From Bathynomus jamesi (Eukaryota > Arthropoda > Malacostraca > Isopoda > Cirolanidae): 64,000 nt of DNA. A model generated the notes under the pieces. It was not told the DNA's origin. It did not search any database and saw nothing but the letters and a program-made list of their open reading frames with translations. The DNA lies in NCBI GenBank assembly GCA_023014485.1, contig JAJOZX010003208.1, positions 210,001 to 274,000 on the forward strand. Direction: 5' to 3'. Below, one piece after another: positions 34,746 through 45,251 of this stretch. Positions within the stretch are counted from its first letter, which is position 1, and each line of letters begins with the position of its first letter. The position numbers were made by a program, and so were the translations under genes.

Positions 34746-35325
34746 GGTAAATCTTACGTTTAAGCCCTTAAAGGCCCCACAGCAACCACATATCTTGCAT
34801 GAATAACACGCATATCAATCGATAGAGCAGAAAAACTATATATACAGCTATGTAAACTTTTCAAAATATAAAAAAAATATAAAAATTACATAATTTTAAG
34901 AAATGTATAAAATTGAATGCAATTCATGCGAAACAGCAAATCAATTGGTTCTTTTGCATTATCCTCCCAACACTAATTTTTTTATATAATGTTGGTTTGG
35001 TTTTGGTTATGGTACTTTATTTTCCTTCAATTATAAAAAAAATTAGTGTTAGGATTAGGTTAGGTTAGGTTAAGAATTACCCTCCCAACACTAATTTTTT
35101 CATATAATGTTGGTTTGGTTATGGTACTTCATTTTCCTTCCATTATAAAAAAAATTAGTGTTGGGAGGATAATGCAAAAGTACCAATCAATTAGTTTGGT
35201 TAGGTTAAGTTTATTGGTAAATCTTACTTTTAGGGCCGATAGTTTTTTCTGCTCTATCGATTGATATAGGTGTTATTGATGTTAGGATACATGGTTGCTG
35301 TGCGGTCTTAAAAGTAAGATTTACC
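34746..35325. mobile_element. foldback element with nested inner repeats
   Basis: The left arm (34746-34838, GGTAAATCTTACGTTTAAG...) is complemented by the right arm (35230-35325), sharing CAATCGATAGAGCAGAAAAA and GCAACCA. Inside, a unit CCTCCCAACACTAATTTTTT with GTTGGTTTGG and GGTAC occurs twice (34960-35050 and 35080-35180), partly palindromic. It is separated by a short run of GGTTA/TTAGG. No coding capacity. Confidence 0.7.
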
Positions 35326-35332
35326 ACGAAAA

Positions 35333-35620
35333 CGCTTTTTCAGTCAGAGTAGTAGATTTAGGAATGACTTGCCATATGATGTGTTAAATAGTAGCTCCTT
35401 AGTTAATTTTAAGAAAAATCTGGATGCTTTCATGAATTAGAGAGAGAGTTTGTAGATTGTAAATAGTGTATAATTCTTAGTTTAAGTTATGCAGGCTACT
35501 TTGGTAGCTCTGTAAATAGTTTTTTATTAATTAGCTGACTTAGTTCGACATTTTGCACAATTTTATTATGACTGATTATGAAATAGTTCATGACTTGGAT
35601 AATCTCGATAGGCCCGAGTA
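35333..35620 (+). pseudogene. CR1-like LINE 3' fragment (LINE-C)
   Basis: Plus strand: RNDLPYDVLNSSSLVNFKKN then LDAFMN-stop, the usual end of a CR1-like ORF2. A 3' untranslated part follows with GTTATGCAGGCTACTTTGG and CTCTGTAAATAG. It is 5'-truncated to about 35 codons, and differs from LINE-A and LINE-B. Confidence 0.65.
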
Positions 35621-35827
35621 GCTTCATGTTCTCTAAATGAAATGATGTCTGATATTGAATAATGATAGCCTAAATATTAAGTTTTACGAAAACCATTTTT
35701 TAAAAATGTTACAGATCCTGATGTAATAAACAAACTCCAACGGCATATTCAGGTTAGAGTACTGTGAATATATTATTGTAAGGCAAATGTTGAATATACC
35801 TACGTAAACTCAAAGGTAACAAAACTA

Positions 35828-35890
35828 TCACGACTTAACCTAACCAATCGTCAAGGGTGTACAGCTGACCTAACCGGACATTCAAGTTAC
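35828..35890 (-). repeat. single unit of the GGTTAGGTCAA core
   Basis: ACTTAACCTAACCAATCGTC followed by AAGGGTGTACAGCTGACCTA and ACCGGACATTCAA: one arm of the core found as pairs at 16.5 and 36.2 kb. No second arm is adjacent. Confidence 0.8.
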
Positions 35891-36091
35891 ACATTAAAAC
35901 AATACACCTTTATTTTTAAAATCGCTCTTTGTAAAATGTGTAATTATTTCGACAATGACGAAATAAAATTAACACAGTTTACATACGTATTTGATATGAC
36001 ATTAAGGTAAATGGTGAATATATCTAAATTGCAAAACTGTCACTTGTGTTCTCTTCTGAATAAATTTTTGGTACTTACGTATTATCGGGAC

Positions 36092-36350
36092 TACCAAACT
36101 GTTTATTATGTATTTTTGCTCTCATCATTTTTGTTTAAACTAACGAAAATATCATAACCTAACCAATCATCAAGGGCGTACAGTTGACCTAACCGGGCAT
36201 TTTCCGTTTTATTTTGTTTTTCGTAGCTGTCAACTGAATGCCCGGTTAGATCAACCGTACGCCCTTGAGTGGTTAGGTTAAATTGTGATATTTTCGCTAG
36301 TTTAAACGAAAATGACGAGAGCAAAAATACATTTAATAAACAGTTTGGTA
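36092..36350. mobile_element. palindromic element with the GGTTAGGTCAA core
   Basis: Arms of about 115 bp: TACCAAACTGTTTATTATGT at the left and ACATTTAATAAACAGTTTGG at the right. Both carry TTTTTGCTCTC.TCATTTT, GTTTAAACT and the shared core (AACCTAACCA...CAAGGGCGTACAGTTGACCT). The spacer, about 30 bp, is TTTCCGTTTTATTTTGTTTTTC. Non-coding. Confidence 0.8.
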
Positions 36351-36994
36351 AGTATCAAATTTTTTATTTTTTTAATTCTGACTGGCCGAAAGTGGCCACG
36401 CGGGAAACAACTAACCAATCTAAAACGACCACCTAACCTAATGTAATCTGGTCTCCGCGAAAGTTAATTAGTCGAAAAAATTTATATATATTAGTGTTCC
36501 TAGAACTTTTAGTAAAGACCTGGGCTATCACCCTAAGCTGTAATTAAACAATTCTTCTGCCTCCTGGGTCTACACTCCTACAGGCTCAATGCTAATTTAT
36601 TATAATAGATATTAACCTGTTAAATTATATTGGCTCACTACCTATAGACCCACGATATATATATATATATAATCAAATATTTTCATGTGTTTTAAAATCT
36701 TTTAAAAATCTAAACTATGATGGTACAATCCTTCCAAATCTAACGAATGGCAATTATGGGACCCCATCATTTCGAAGCCAAATCTATCTGTTGCTTTTGG
36801 GTTTCCCCATTTTTCAACCTTCCCCCAACCTTACCGGTTCCCCAAAATACCATGCTCGCTCAGATGTTGCCGCTCATATCAGCTGTTTGCAATTTTGATA
36901 CAATTTGTAAATAAACGAAAGATGACAGCGAACGAGGAATGCTACATTTAAAGTACGAACTTGAAATATAACGACTATTTAGTTAATTTTTTAC

Positions 36995-37237
36995 CTGTTT
37001 CCGTATCTTCCATCTTCTCTCAATCTTTTTAAATCAGATACTTGGAGTTCAAATTTAAGCTTATTCACTTCACATAACAGATTATCTCGTTCTTGTTGCG
37101 TGCTCTCTAACTCCTTTTTCAAGAGATCCCATTCATTTTTTAACTTAAAATCAAATTATCTTTTCCTCATTCGACAGACATTTAATATCTGAAATATCTC
37201 CCATTGTATCACATATTTGTAATTTCACCTCACTCAT
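36995..37237 (-). CDS. candidate first exon of a host gene (coiled coil)
   Basis: Minus strand. ATG at 37237 in a fair context (GAGAAAATGA) starts MSEVKLQICDTMGDISDIKC then LSNEEKII. Near 37156 one extra T shifts the frame, after which it reads DFKLKNEWDLLKKELESTQQ, ERDNLLCEVNKLKFELQVSD and LKRLREDGRYGNR. It runs to a donor AAACAG|GTAAAA at 36995. The 57 residues after the shift have heptad spacing of Leu/Val and are rich in Glu and Lys, a coiled coil. Leader, coiled coil, donor and an upstream CRE-like site together suggest a real first exon. The frame break means a pseudogene, a sequencing error or my misreading. Product unknown. Confidence 0.4.
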
Positions 37238-37289
37238 TTTCTCTCCGCACCGTTCACATCCTCACTGTCCGGCAAGTTACGTTAGACTG

Positions 37290-37297
37290 TGACGTCA
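37290..37297. promoter_or_regulatory. CRE-like palindrome TGACGTCA
   Basis: A perfect CREB/ATF site lies 53 bp upstream of the candidate start codon at 37237. No TATA box is placed convincingly. An 8-mer can occur by chance, so this supports the exon only weakly. Confidence 0.35.
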
Positions 37298-38092
37298 CAC
37301 ACTTTGAAAATTATCCGAACCCAAAACTCGAGTCCGAACAATCACACCGAACGATCCTTTATGAAAATGTAAACAAAACAAAATCTCAATGCTGTTAATT
37401 TTGCCAAAGTAACTAGATGAAGTATTATACACTGTTAAACATTAGCTTATTTACATTATCTACATTTTGTGGGTGGTACATGGATAAAACATATCATATT
37501 TAAAGTGATTCTTCGAATTTTTGCATAAATAAGACTCGTGGCATCTCAAACTACTCTCTAGTTCTGGGAACCATTTCATATTGTTTCGCACTTACAATTT
37601 CATTGACACATTACGGCTGATGTTTTTAAAGATAAGCCACCTATTTTGTTAATGCGTTACCTTTGACCTGGTACGTAAAGTCTGAAATTAAAACTTCCTC
37701 ATATTTAAATTTATAATGTCATATATATATAAATCTTTTACATTGTATATATATATATATAAAACTTAATAAAATAAATAGGCTACATAATACTAATATT
37801 AGTTTTAATTTACTATTACTGTATTAACTGTTAAGTGGTTTGACTGACACATTATTATATTATATATATTCGATATTGATTAAATTGCCATTAGAATTTA
37901 ATGTGTTTTTTATTCAAGTAAAGTTTATGTATTAATAATTTTCGACCATTGAATGTTCGATTAATTAATTATTAAATAAATAAATGAGAGAAGAACCTGC
38001 TAAAATTAAAAATTGCGTTTCTTCTTAATTTGAAATAACCGACTGAAAACATTCAGACAGTTACCAATCGATAACTGTTCTTTGATCGATGC

Positions 38093-38095
<3 letters not shown>

Positions 38096-38168
<73 letters not shown>
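38096..38168. repeat. (TA)n-(TG)n compound microsatellite
   Basis: About 21 TA units followed by about 15 TG units, at the 5' side of the dimeric SINE. Confidence 0.95.
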
Positions 38169-38175
<7 letters not shown>

Positions 38176-38235
38176 GTGTAGTGGTTCGACTCCCGGTGAC
38201 GACAGTCGACACTCAGCAAATCGAGCTGTTCTTCC

Positions 38236-38922
38236 GGGTCTTTTCCGTTTCGGTGCTAGCAGCGAATTTTAATGAAAATCGGTATACTAATGTAGTTTTG
38301 GTCACTGATTTAAAAAATAACTTTCTTTTTTAGGAGAAATGAAAAACAAACATGTTAGAGCACTGAAATAATTAATGTGTTTTAACTAGCTTAAACTAGT
38401 TACGGAGGATTGTGTTAAATTTAGCCAGAGTAACAAACTGCTACTGTTCATGAAAAAGTGCTCTAAGTGTGGGAAAGTGTGTTCCTTTGATAAAAATACC
38501 CAGTTCTTTCGTTGCCAAAAGCGTCGGTCAAACAGTAAAAAGTGCAACTTTATAACTTTATGAAGAATACGTTTTTTGAAGGATCCCGGCAGATCTGTAA
38601 AGGTAGCAGAAAAAAATCAAGAATTAATGCCCAGTTAGGTCAAATGAATGCCCAGTTAGGTCAATTGAATGCCCAGTTAGGTCAATTGAATGCCAGGTTA
38701 GGTCAATTGAATGCCCGGTTAGGTCAACTGTACGCCCTTGAGGATTGGTTAGGTTAAGTCATGATATTTTCGTTAAAAACACATTAATTATTTAAAGTGC
38801 TCCAACATGTTTGTTTTTCATTTTTTCAAAAAAAGAGTTATTTTTGAAATCAGTGACCAAAACTACATTAGTATACCGATTTTCATTAAAATTCGCTGCT
38901 CGCCCCGAAACGGAAAAGATCC
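38236..38922. mobile_element. foldback element inserted in the SINE
   Basis: Inverted arms of about 160 bp: left begins GGGTCTTTTCCGTTTCGGTG; right, complemented, begins GGATCTTTTCCGTTTCGGGG. Both continue through TTTTAATGAAAATCGGTATA and CATGTTTGTTTTTCAT. The flanking octamers GTTCTTCC (38228-38235) and GTTTTTCC (38923-38930) match at 7 of 8, indicating an 8-bp target duplication. The interior holds five 21-bp tandem units (38626-38730) plus one full copy of the shared core (to 38770). No transposase. Confidence 0.85.
38626..38730 (+). repeat. five tandem 21-bp units
   Basis: Units AATGCCCAGTTAGGTCAATT+G repeat five times with few changes, giving exactly 105 bp. The unit is a piece of the core shared by the palindromes. 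It lies in a frame that reads N-A-Q-L-G-Q-L seven-residue repeats, but no real gene is implied. Confidence 0.95.
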
Positions 38923-39401
38923 GTTTTTCCTTCCATACAATAAAAAAAAAATGTTGGTAGATAAATGGGTACCCTGAGTAATCTAGTGGTTAAGACGCTG
39001 GGCTACTGATCGGGAGGTACTGCGATCGAGTCCGGGTGAGGACTTTGTAATTTCTGACGATTCTTCGTGGGAGTGGCTCGGATTCCACTTTAAGCTCTAG
39101 GTTTAAGGTGGGTCAACAAGCTTGACCTTCGCCAGAATGAACAATTCGGGCGGAAGCAAAACCAAGGTTAACCAAGGTTTTATATATATATATTGAAGCT
39201 GTAATCTAAAACTTATGATTGTGACTAATTGTTGGAATGGTGATGAACTTCAAATACGGAAATCCCTTTAATTAGGAAAGGACGTTTGCTGATGGCAATC
39301 TGTTGTTTTACATTTCCTACTGTAGATGGAAGATCTAATCTAACCTAACAACCACATGCATTTTCGTTTTTAAAAATTACTTAACTAAATTTGTGAAATA
39401 T

Positions 39402-39424
39402 CACACACACACACACACACACAC
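39402..39424. repeat. (CA)n microsatellite
   Basis: About 11 CA units. Confidence 0.9.
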
Positions 39425-39810
39425 TTCACATTTCTGTAACAATGTTGTGCTCATTGTTTTAGTCATGTCTTTGTATAAGAACTAAGTAACCGAACCTTAA
39501 GAGGCGTACTCCACAAAGGGGCTCCACCCGGGCCCTTTGAGACCTCGCACCCCTTTATTTGGATGTCCCCAAGTAATGACGTAACATTGTTCCTTTTATT
39601 ACCAAGGAAAAATTTTTAATCTACTGTAGCCTAATACAGGCGGTCTACTTTCTCACAAGCAAGAAAAAAGTTTCTTGTACAATTTTTTTTTATTTAAATA
39701 TTTTGAACTGTTACTAAATGTATTACTCCAAGTGAGAAAGAGCCTGCGGGCATCTGTGAATTATTTCGCAACCAAATAAACATCCGTACCCGTTTACAGA
39801 CACGCCCAGA

Positions 39811-39857
<47 letters not shown>

Positions 39858-40150
39858 ACACATGCGAAAAAATGTACGTAATATATACACTATTTATGTA
39901 CGTTATAATGAAAGGTCTAAATCATAGTTTCGCTAATGCAATTTCGAACTTTTACTTCCTTTTCGCGTTGCTTTTGATTTCGCACAAAATAATGGACATT
40001 CACAGTCGGATATTAATAAAAAAAATATTTCTCATTCATTTGCCTATTTATAATGACGAAACAATTAAAATTTTCCTAAACTTTTGGAAATGTTTTTTGG
40101 CACATATCCAACATACTGTATAATATACTGTGTATATATATATACTGTAT
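39425..40150. other. non-coding stretch with a (CT)n tract
   Basis: No gene or transposon is recognised. (CT)n spans 39812-39852, and TA-rich sequence fills 40120-40155. Confidence 0.5.
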
Positions 40151-40156
40151 GTATAT

Positions 40157-40490
40157 AAACCTTGGTTAACTTTGGTTTTTGCTTCCTCCAGAATTGTTCA
40201 TTCTGAGGAATGTTAAACTTAACGTGGAATCCGAACCACGACCCATCACGGGTGGTCAGAAATTACGAAGTCCTCACTCGAACTCGATCTCACGACCTCC
40301 CGATCAGTTGTAGGCCAGCGTCTTAACCACTATGCTACCCAGAGTACCCATTTATCTACCAACCAATTTTTATTGTATGGAAGGATGAACAGCTGGATTT
40401 ACTGCGCGCGTACTATCCGTCACTGGGAATCGAGCTCGGGGCCGGTGGATTCGCAGTCAGCGATGTTTACCACTACACCACCACCAGCAT
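40157..40490 (-). mobile_element. dimeric tRNA-derived SINE, uninterrupted
   Basis: Minus strand. Unit A (40490-about 40375) reads GGTGGTGTAGTGGTAAACAT and GAGCTCGATTCCCAGTGACG, tRNA A- and B-box like, then CAGCTGTTCATCCTTCCATA. Unit B (about 40355-40157) has GTAGCATAGTGGTTAAGACG and GAGATCGAGTTCGAGTGAGG, then the shared body and AACCAAGGTTTATAT tail. It is the same composite as 38170-39185 without the foldback, so it shows the ancestral arrangement. Confidence 0.75.
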
Positions 40491-40495
40491 ATATA

Positions 40496-41899
40496 CGAGG
40501 GCCACTCAATATATTTTGCCCCACCTTTTTTTTTTCTTTCCAAGTTTCTTTGTAAGTTCCAGAAATTTTGTACACGAGTAGTTACCTTTTATACAAGTTT
40601 TTATTTCTCCACATAGTAGTCTCCATCCTTTTCTACGGCTTTCCTCCATCTCGAAACAAGGGCCTTTATTCCTTGCTGGTAAATGTCCGCTGGGTTCCGC
40701 TGGAGCCACCTCTTAACATCCTCAACAACCTCATCGTCACTCTGAAACTTTCTTCCACGAATAGCAAGCATCCTTCAATGGCCAAAACAAATAGAAGTCT
40801 GAAGGTGTCAGATCCGGGTTGTATGGAGGGTGGGGTAACACAGTCAAGCGCATTTTTGTGATGGCCTCTTTTGTTTGCAAACTATTGTGTGGTCTTGCGT
40901 TGTGTATCGTCAGCAAAAGAAAGACGTCTTCCAGTTTTCTCTCCAGTCGAACTCGCTTTATACGTCTCTGGAGTCTCTGTAGGGTAGCAATACTGTATAT
41001 GCCTCTGAGTTGATTGTTTGTCTTTTCTTCTAATGTCCACCAGAATCACCCTTTTCATATCCCAGAAGATGGTGGCTATAACTTTTCCTGCAGAGGGAGC
41101 CATTTTGAACTTTTTCTTGCATGGGGAGTCTGCGTGATGCGACTCCATGGATTGGCGTTTTGTTTCAGGTTCAAAGTGGTGTACCCATATCTCATCCCCA
41201 GTCACAATTCGTGAAAGGAAGTCACCCCCTTCTGTCTCGTATCGAACCAACCACTCAGAAGCAATTTCTTTTCTTTGGGCCTTGTGTGTGATCTTCAGTC
41301 AGTTCGCGAGGAACAAACCGTGAACACACTTTTGACTTTTGAGTATCCCAGTTGCTGAATTATCGTATTCACACTTCCTTCACTAATTCCTAGCTCCAGT
41401 GATAGCTCCTTGTATGTGACACGCCGATTTGATCGAATGATGCTGTTAGCACGTTGTACAGTATGAGATGTCACAGCCGATGCCGGGCGACCGCTGCGTG
41501 GCTCATCATCGAGGCTGCTCTCCCTCTCTTCGATGATCTCACACGTTTAGACCAGCGTCCAACTGTGCTTCGATGAACAACAGCATCTCCGTAAACGTTT
41601 TGTAGACGTATGTGAATATTTCCAACCCTTTCCTTCTCTGCGGTTAAGAACTCGATAACAGCTCTCTGTTTACGACGCACATCACTGTCAGACGCCATTT
41701 TTTTGAACTGCGTTAACCATCGATTTTATATAAGGGCGTTTAAAAGCGGTTTTATACAAGGAGGGGAGGTTCAAACTGGAAAAATCCGGTTATGTGAAGC
41801 GCAGAAAGTTCAAACTTACGGCCCAAAAGACATTTCAGCCCCATGGCCTATTATTTAGCTAAGGAAAAAAGGGTGGGGCAAAATATATTGAGTGCCCCT
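40496..41899 (-). mobile_element. DD34D mariner transposon, decayed
   Basis: Inverted ends GGCCACTCAATATATTTTGC and, from the right, GGGCACTCAATATATTTTGC, with TA nearby on each side. The interior holds one minus-strand mariner transposase with frameshifts. It lies next to the SINE on the left and the pogo-like element on the right. Confidence 0.8.
40700..41698 (-). pseudogene. mariner transposase, SETMAR-like, inactivated
   Basis: N-terminal frame 41698-41471: MASDSDVRRKQRAVIEFLTA with the helix-turn-helix VHRSTVGRWSKRV. Middle frame 41250-40882: RIVTGDEIWVHHFEPETKRQ with the first catalytic Asp. After a frameshift the C-terminal part reads TIHNARPHNSLQTKEA and HPPYNPDLTPSDFYLFWP. The second catalytic position, normally the Asp of H-D-N-A-R-P-H, reads His. 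The spacing from there to the third Asp (in PSDFYLF) is 34. Lost Asp and frameshifts make it dead. Confidence 0.8.
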
Positions 41900-41911
41900 A
41901 GTATGTATGTA

Positions 41912-42705
41912 CAGTAAACCCTCGTCCAACGCGTGTTTGTCCAGCGCGAATTTGCTTATACACGGAAAAATAAATGCGAACAATTACGAGTATTTGCCGC
42001 ATTTATTTTTCACGGTCCGCCAAACACGCTCTAATACAGTAGTACTATACGCGTGCCAATGTGCGCTCTAGTGTTTTCTCCTACACTCTCCAACACTCCC
42101 ACATCTCCCTCCCTCTCGCGTCACCCCTCGCATCACCCTTTGTCTCAGTCCCACTACCGCGTTAAGTTCAGTGAAGTTGTGTTGGATTGTTTTTGTCGTA
42201 TTTTGCCGTTGTTTTGCTATTACCCTTAGACAGCAGTTTGGCACCAAAACGTAAAGCATCTGCGAGTGATAGTGAAGAGAAAAAAAGTCGTAATGTTATG
42301 ACATTAGCCAAAAAAATAAAGATTCTAGATAAGTTGCGTGGGGTATAAGCATAACATCACTTGGCTGCGAGTATCACGTGAATGAGTCTACCATACGCAC
42401 CATCCGAAAGAATGAAGGAAAGATGCGTGTTATTTTCATTTAATATACTTTTATTTATCATATGTAAATATCATTATGTTTATGATTTTATTATGTTCTT
42501 ATTTGATATACAATATAGGTAGGGAAATTCATGTGCGTGTAAATAAAAAATCTACGTATCTAAGTATTAATGTGAGACTTTACGCGGCCTCGTTCACGTA
42601 TTCCCATTTATCCCATAAGGTATTAAGTTTGCCCAACGCGGATTTACCAAACGCGCCGTTCTCGAGCAACCTAATATAACCCCTGCGTTGGACGAGGGTT
42701 TACTG
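41912..42705 (+). mobile_element. pogo/Tigger-like element with CENP-B-type N-terminus
   Basis: Inverted ends CAGTAAACCCTCGTCCAACG (left and, complemented, right) in TA flanks; 794 bp. Around 42240-42430 the plus strand reads PKRKASASDSEEKKSRNVMT, LAKKIKILDKLR and CEYHVNESTIRTIRKNEGKM across a one-base frame change. This is the start of a pogo-type transposase with its helix-turn-helix. The catalytic part is absent, so it is a deletion derivative. Confidence 0.75.
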
Positions 42706-43324
42706 TATATGTATATTGTCTACATTTTACATCTTACCTCATACCATCCGAGCATTCTTTCTCAAGATTATTTTGTCCCAATCAATCAATTGGTCCTGTT
42801 GGCGTGTAGGGTGTAAAATGTATTCTGTTTTTACAAGTTATATAAAAGGTAGTCAGAGGTAGGAAATATATTAATCCCATTCAATATTATACTATACTAA
42901 AACATTATAAGTATAATTTGAAGTATGTTATGTCTTACAACAGGCTATAGAATAAGTAAAACGAAGGTAGGGCCTACATACAAAATGCAACGCACGCGCA
43001 CTCCAAATTCAAATAAAATCAACTGTATAGATTTGATTCAGCAAATTGTGTGATTGTTCCTCGTTGTACTTCGTATGTTCACTAAATTAAAGGCGTGATT
43101 GTTACATCGACTTAGATTGGAGCAATTATGCACTTTGTCAACGCAAACACTCGAAAATTGTACTACTGTAATCGATGATACAAACAGTGTGTCACCGAAT
43201 GAAGTCAAACGTGGATTAAAGGGTTAAATTAACAAGTACCCCAAAAAGAAAAGTTATTTGGTACGCGTGTTAGATGGCAAGACAAGAACGTCAGCATAAA
43301 ATCAATATTTTTTAACTATTAGAT
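42706..43324. other. non-coding stretch, nothing recognised
   Basis: AT-rich, no open frame of note, no repeat seen apart from one GGGCCTAC word. Confidence 0.5.
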
Positions 43325-43585
43325 ACGTAGTTTAGCAACAATAATAATAATAATAACAATAATAATAATAATAATAAATTGTTCAGTCTTCTTCACAACA
43401 TCTAAGGTCATATGACAGAGGGGACCTACAGCTTTACATGGGGTCCGAACCACGGGTCGCTACATCATCTGGACGCAGAGGACGGTCTCCCATCTAACTA
43501 CTATCCAAACCCTTTGTTAATTAACTTTGCTGATCGACGGAAAGCGGTGTTCCGACTGGCCACGGCGTAGCCCGTAGTTCATCAT
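43325..43585 (-). repeat. 5S rRNA-derived SINE, copy 2
   Basis: Minus strand. The 5' end near 43585 reads CTACGGGCTACGCCGTGGCC then GATCAGCAAAGTTAA, like the start of 5S rRNA. It continues TAGTAGTTAGATGGGAGACC, the body GTAGCGACCCGTGGTTCGGA, and an (ATT)n-type tail at 43340-43378. It is the most complete of the three heads. Confidence 0.8.
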
Positions 43586-43649
43586 AATGTATACTATTTT
43601 ATAGTCTCTGACTCGTAGTTAAGAACTATTTTCCCCCAAATTACGAGTT

Positions 43650-43850
43650 AAGGCGGGATACGTCGTGGCCACTCGCAACCTCACTTTCCCGTTAGATCAG
43701 CAAGGTTAAGCGACGTTGGGTCTGTTTAGTAATTGGATGGGTGGCCCTCCTTCAGATGATGAAGCGACCCGCGATTCGGATCCCACGTAAAGTTGTAGGC
43801 CGCCTCAGTCACATGATCTTTGCCGTTATGAAGGAAGTTAAAAAAATAAA
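43650..43850 (+). repeat. 5S rRNA-derived SINE, copy 3
   Basis: Plus strand: GGGATACGTCGTGGCCACTC, then GATCAGCAAGGTTAAGCGAC and TTAGTAATTGGATGGGTGGC (5S-like). The body GAAGCGACCCGCGATTCGGA follows, with an AT-rich tail. Head-to-head with copy 2, separated by about 65 bp. Confidence 0.75.
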
Positions 43851-43993
43851 CGTTAATAAATAATTAATATGTCTAAGTTCTGAAAGCGTTTTTATGAACC
43901 GACTGTCCGTCCCCATTAAGCGGATTTAAAACTAACATAAGTAAAGGTAAATAGTTTTGTTTCATGGAATCTTCAAGCGCTCCTATTATATAT

Positions 43994-44200
43994 GCGCCTC
44001 GGTGGTATAGTGGTTAGCGTCATTAAATACGAAGCCATCGGCTCCGGTTCGATTCTCGGCGAGGACAGCCGGAGCGCATCTCACACCCAACTGTTTAAGT
44101 GTTTATCCTTCCAGTGGGTACCATAAAAAAAAAATCCTCCAAGTGAGGCGGGATGCTGCGAAAGGGTCAAACATAAGTCGATCCTGAACATTTATTCAAA
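43994..44200 (+). repeat. tRNA-derived SINE
   Basis: The head GCCTCGGTGGTATAGTGGTT (A-box) and CTCCGGTTCGATTCTCGGCG (B-box) is tRNA-like but does not close into a full cloverleaf. The body (CGCATCTCACACCCAACTG, AAGTGAGGCGGGATGCTGCG) ends near TATATA. It differs from the dimeric SINE units. Confidence 0.65.
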
Positions 44201-44224
44201 ATCCAACCAATATATATACATATA

Positions 44225-44468
44225 CAGGGTGAGTCAAAAGTAGCGCCCGATTTCTGTTTTTTCGGCTGTCAGATTCTTTCTGGGAAGTCATGTTGTTAAT
44301 AATTGTCTTGCAGATACAGTTCCGGTACAGTTCCGTAATAATTTTCCCCCCAATAAATGGTTAGATAAACATGTCATTCATTTATTTCTACCTTCTTGTA
44401 CACTGTAATACAAATGGCAAACAAACAATCAACTGACAGAAATCGGGCGCTACTTTTGACTCACCCTG
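44225..44468. mobile_element. MITE, Tc1/mariner type
   Basis: 244 bp with near-perfect inverted ends CAGGGTGAGTCAAAAGTAGC, extended by GCCCGATTTCTGT, flanked by TA. The interior is non-coding. Confidence 0.85.
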
Positions 44469-44880
44469 TATACTGTATATATAGTGTACATATGGGAATA
44501 TGATAAGGGAATTGATTAGTTAATCAAAGGTTAATTTAGCCTTGGAAAACAATCACGTGAATGCCAGAATGGCGACGCACTTGTTCGTGTATACGAAACC
44601 ATTTGAATTTCTTAAGTACATGAATTTAAAAACACATCTATACTTATAATTATGATGGCCGAACTGCGAACTTTCTTTCTTTGTCTCTTATGGCCAGCCA
44701 AATCACTGGCCAGATTTGGGTGAGACTTGGGAGTTAGGGATAACTGAGGCCGGGGAAGAATATAGGTTATGTGGCGTCGGCCTCAGAACTCATCTGAGGC
44801 CGCTCGAGGCCTCTGTATTCCGGATTGGTTGAAAAATAGTGACATCATCATAGACACGTCATAAAATGGGCGGAGCTCTA

Positions 44881-44912
<32 letters not shown>
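44469..44912. other. non-coding stretch ending in (TA)n
   Basis: No gene is recognised. (TA)n at 44883-44912 abuts LINE-A copy 4. Confidence 0.6.
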
Positions 44913-44916
<4 letters not shown>

Positions 44917-45251
44917 GTCGTCGAAATTCAAGGTATATCATCATCAGAATCGGAAGTACGTAGCTCAATACCACAAGGAACAGTATTGGCCCGACTCCTG
45001 TTCATTATCATGCTAACAGACATAGACAGCGGAGTAAACAGCAACAGTATAGTAACATCCTTTGCAAACGATACAAAGATCAGCAGGAAAATTAGCGATG
45101 TAAATGAAGTGGAGACCTTGCAGAGGGACACGAACAAAATATACAAATGGTCAGAAGACAACAACATGACATTTATTAACACCGAGAAATTTCAGCTCTT
45201 GAGATATGGTAACAAGAGGAATTTAAATAGACTGCATATTATGCTCTAGAT

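Larger units (their letters stand above)
38170..39185 (+). mobile_element. dimeric tRNA-derived SINE split by a foldback
   Basis: Unit A (38170-38235) keeps tRNA-like GGTGTAGTGG and GGTTCGACTCC boxes, shortened compared with the copy at 40.4 kb. Unit B (about 38968-39185) has AATCTAGTGGTTAAGACGCT (A-box) and GCGATCGAGTCCGGGTGAGG (B-box). It then has a body with GACTTTGTAATTTCTGACG and GGTTAACCAAGGTTTTATAT, ending in (TA)n. Removing 38236-38922 and one target copy brings AGCTGTTCTTCC next to TTCCATACAATAAAA, the order in the minus-strand copy at 40157-40490. Internal boxes would drive RNA polymerase III. Confidence 0.75.

Noticed and set aside
38006..38333. Open frames over (TA)n-(TG)n (Tyr-Ile and Val-Cys runs)
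   Set aside because: Microsatellite translation in both strands, without start context or homology.
43325..43850. Working 5S rRNA genes
   Set aside because: Only parts match 5S, copies end in AAT tails and share a non-5S body; SINEs fit better.
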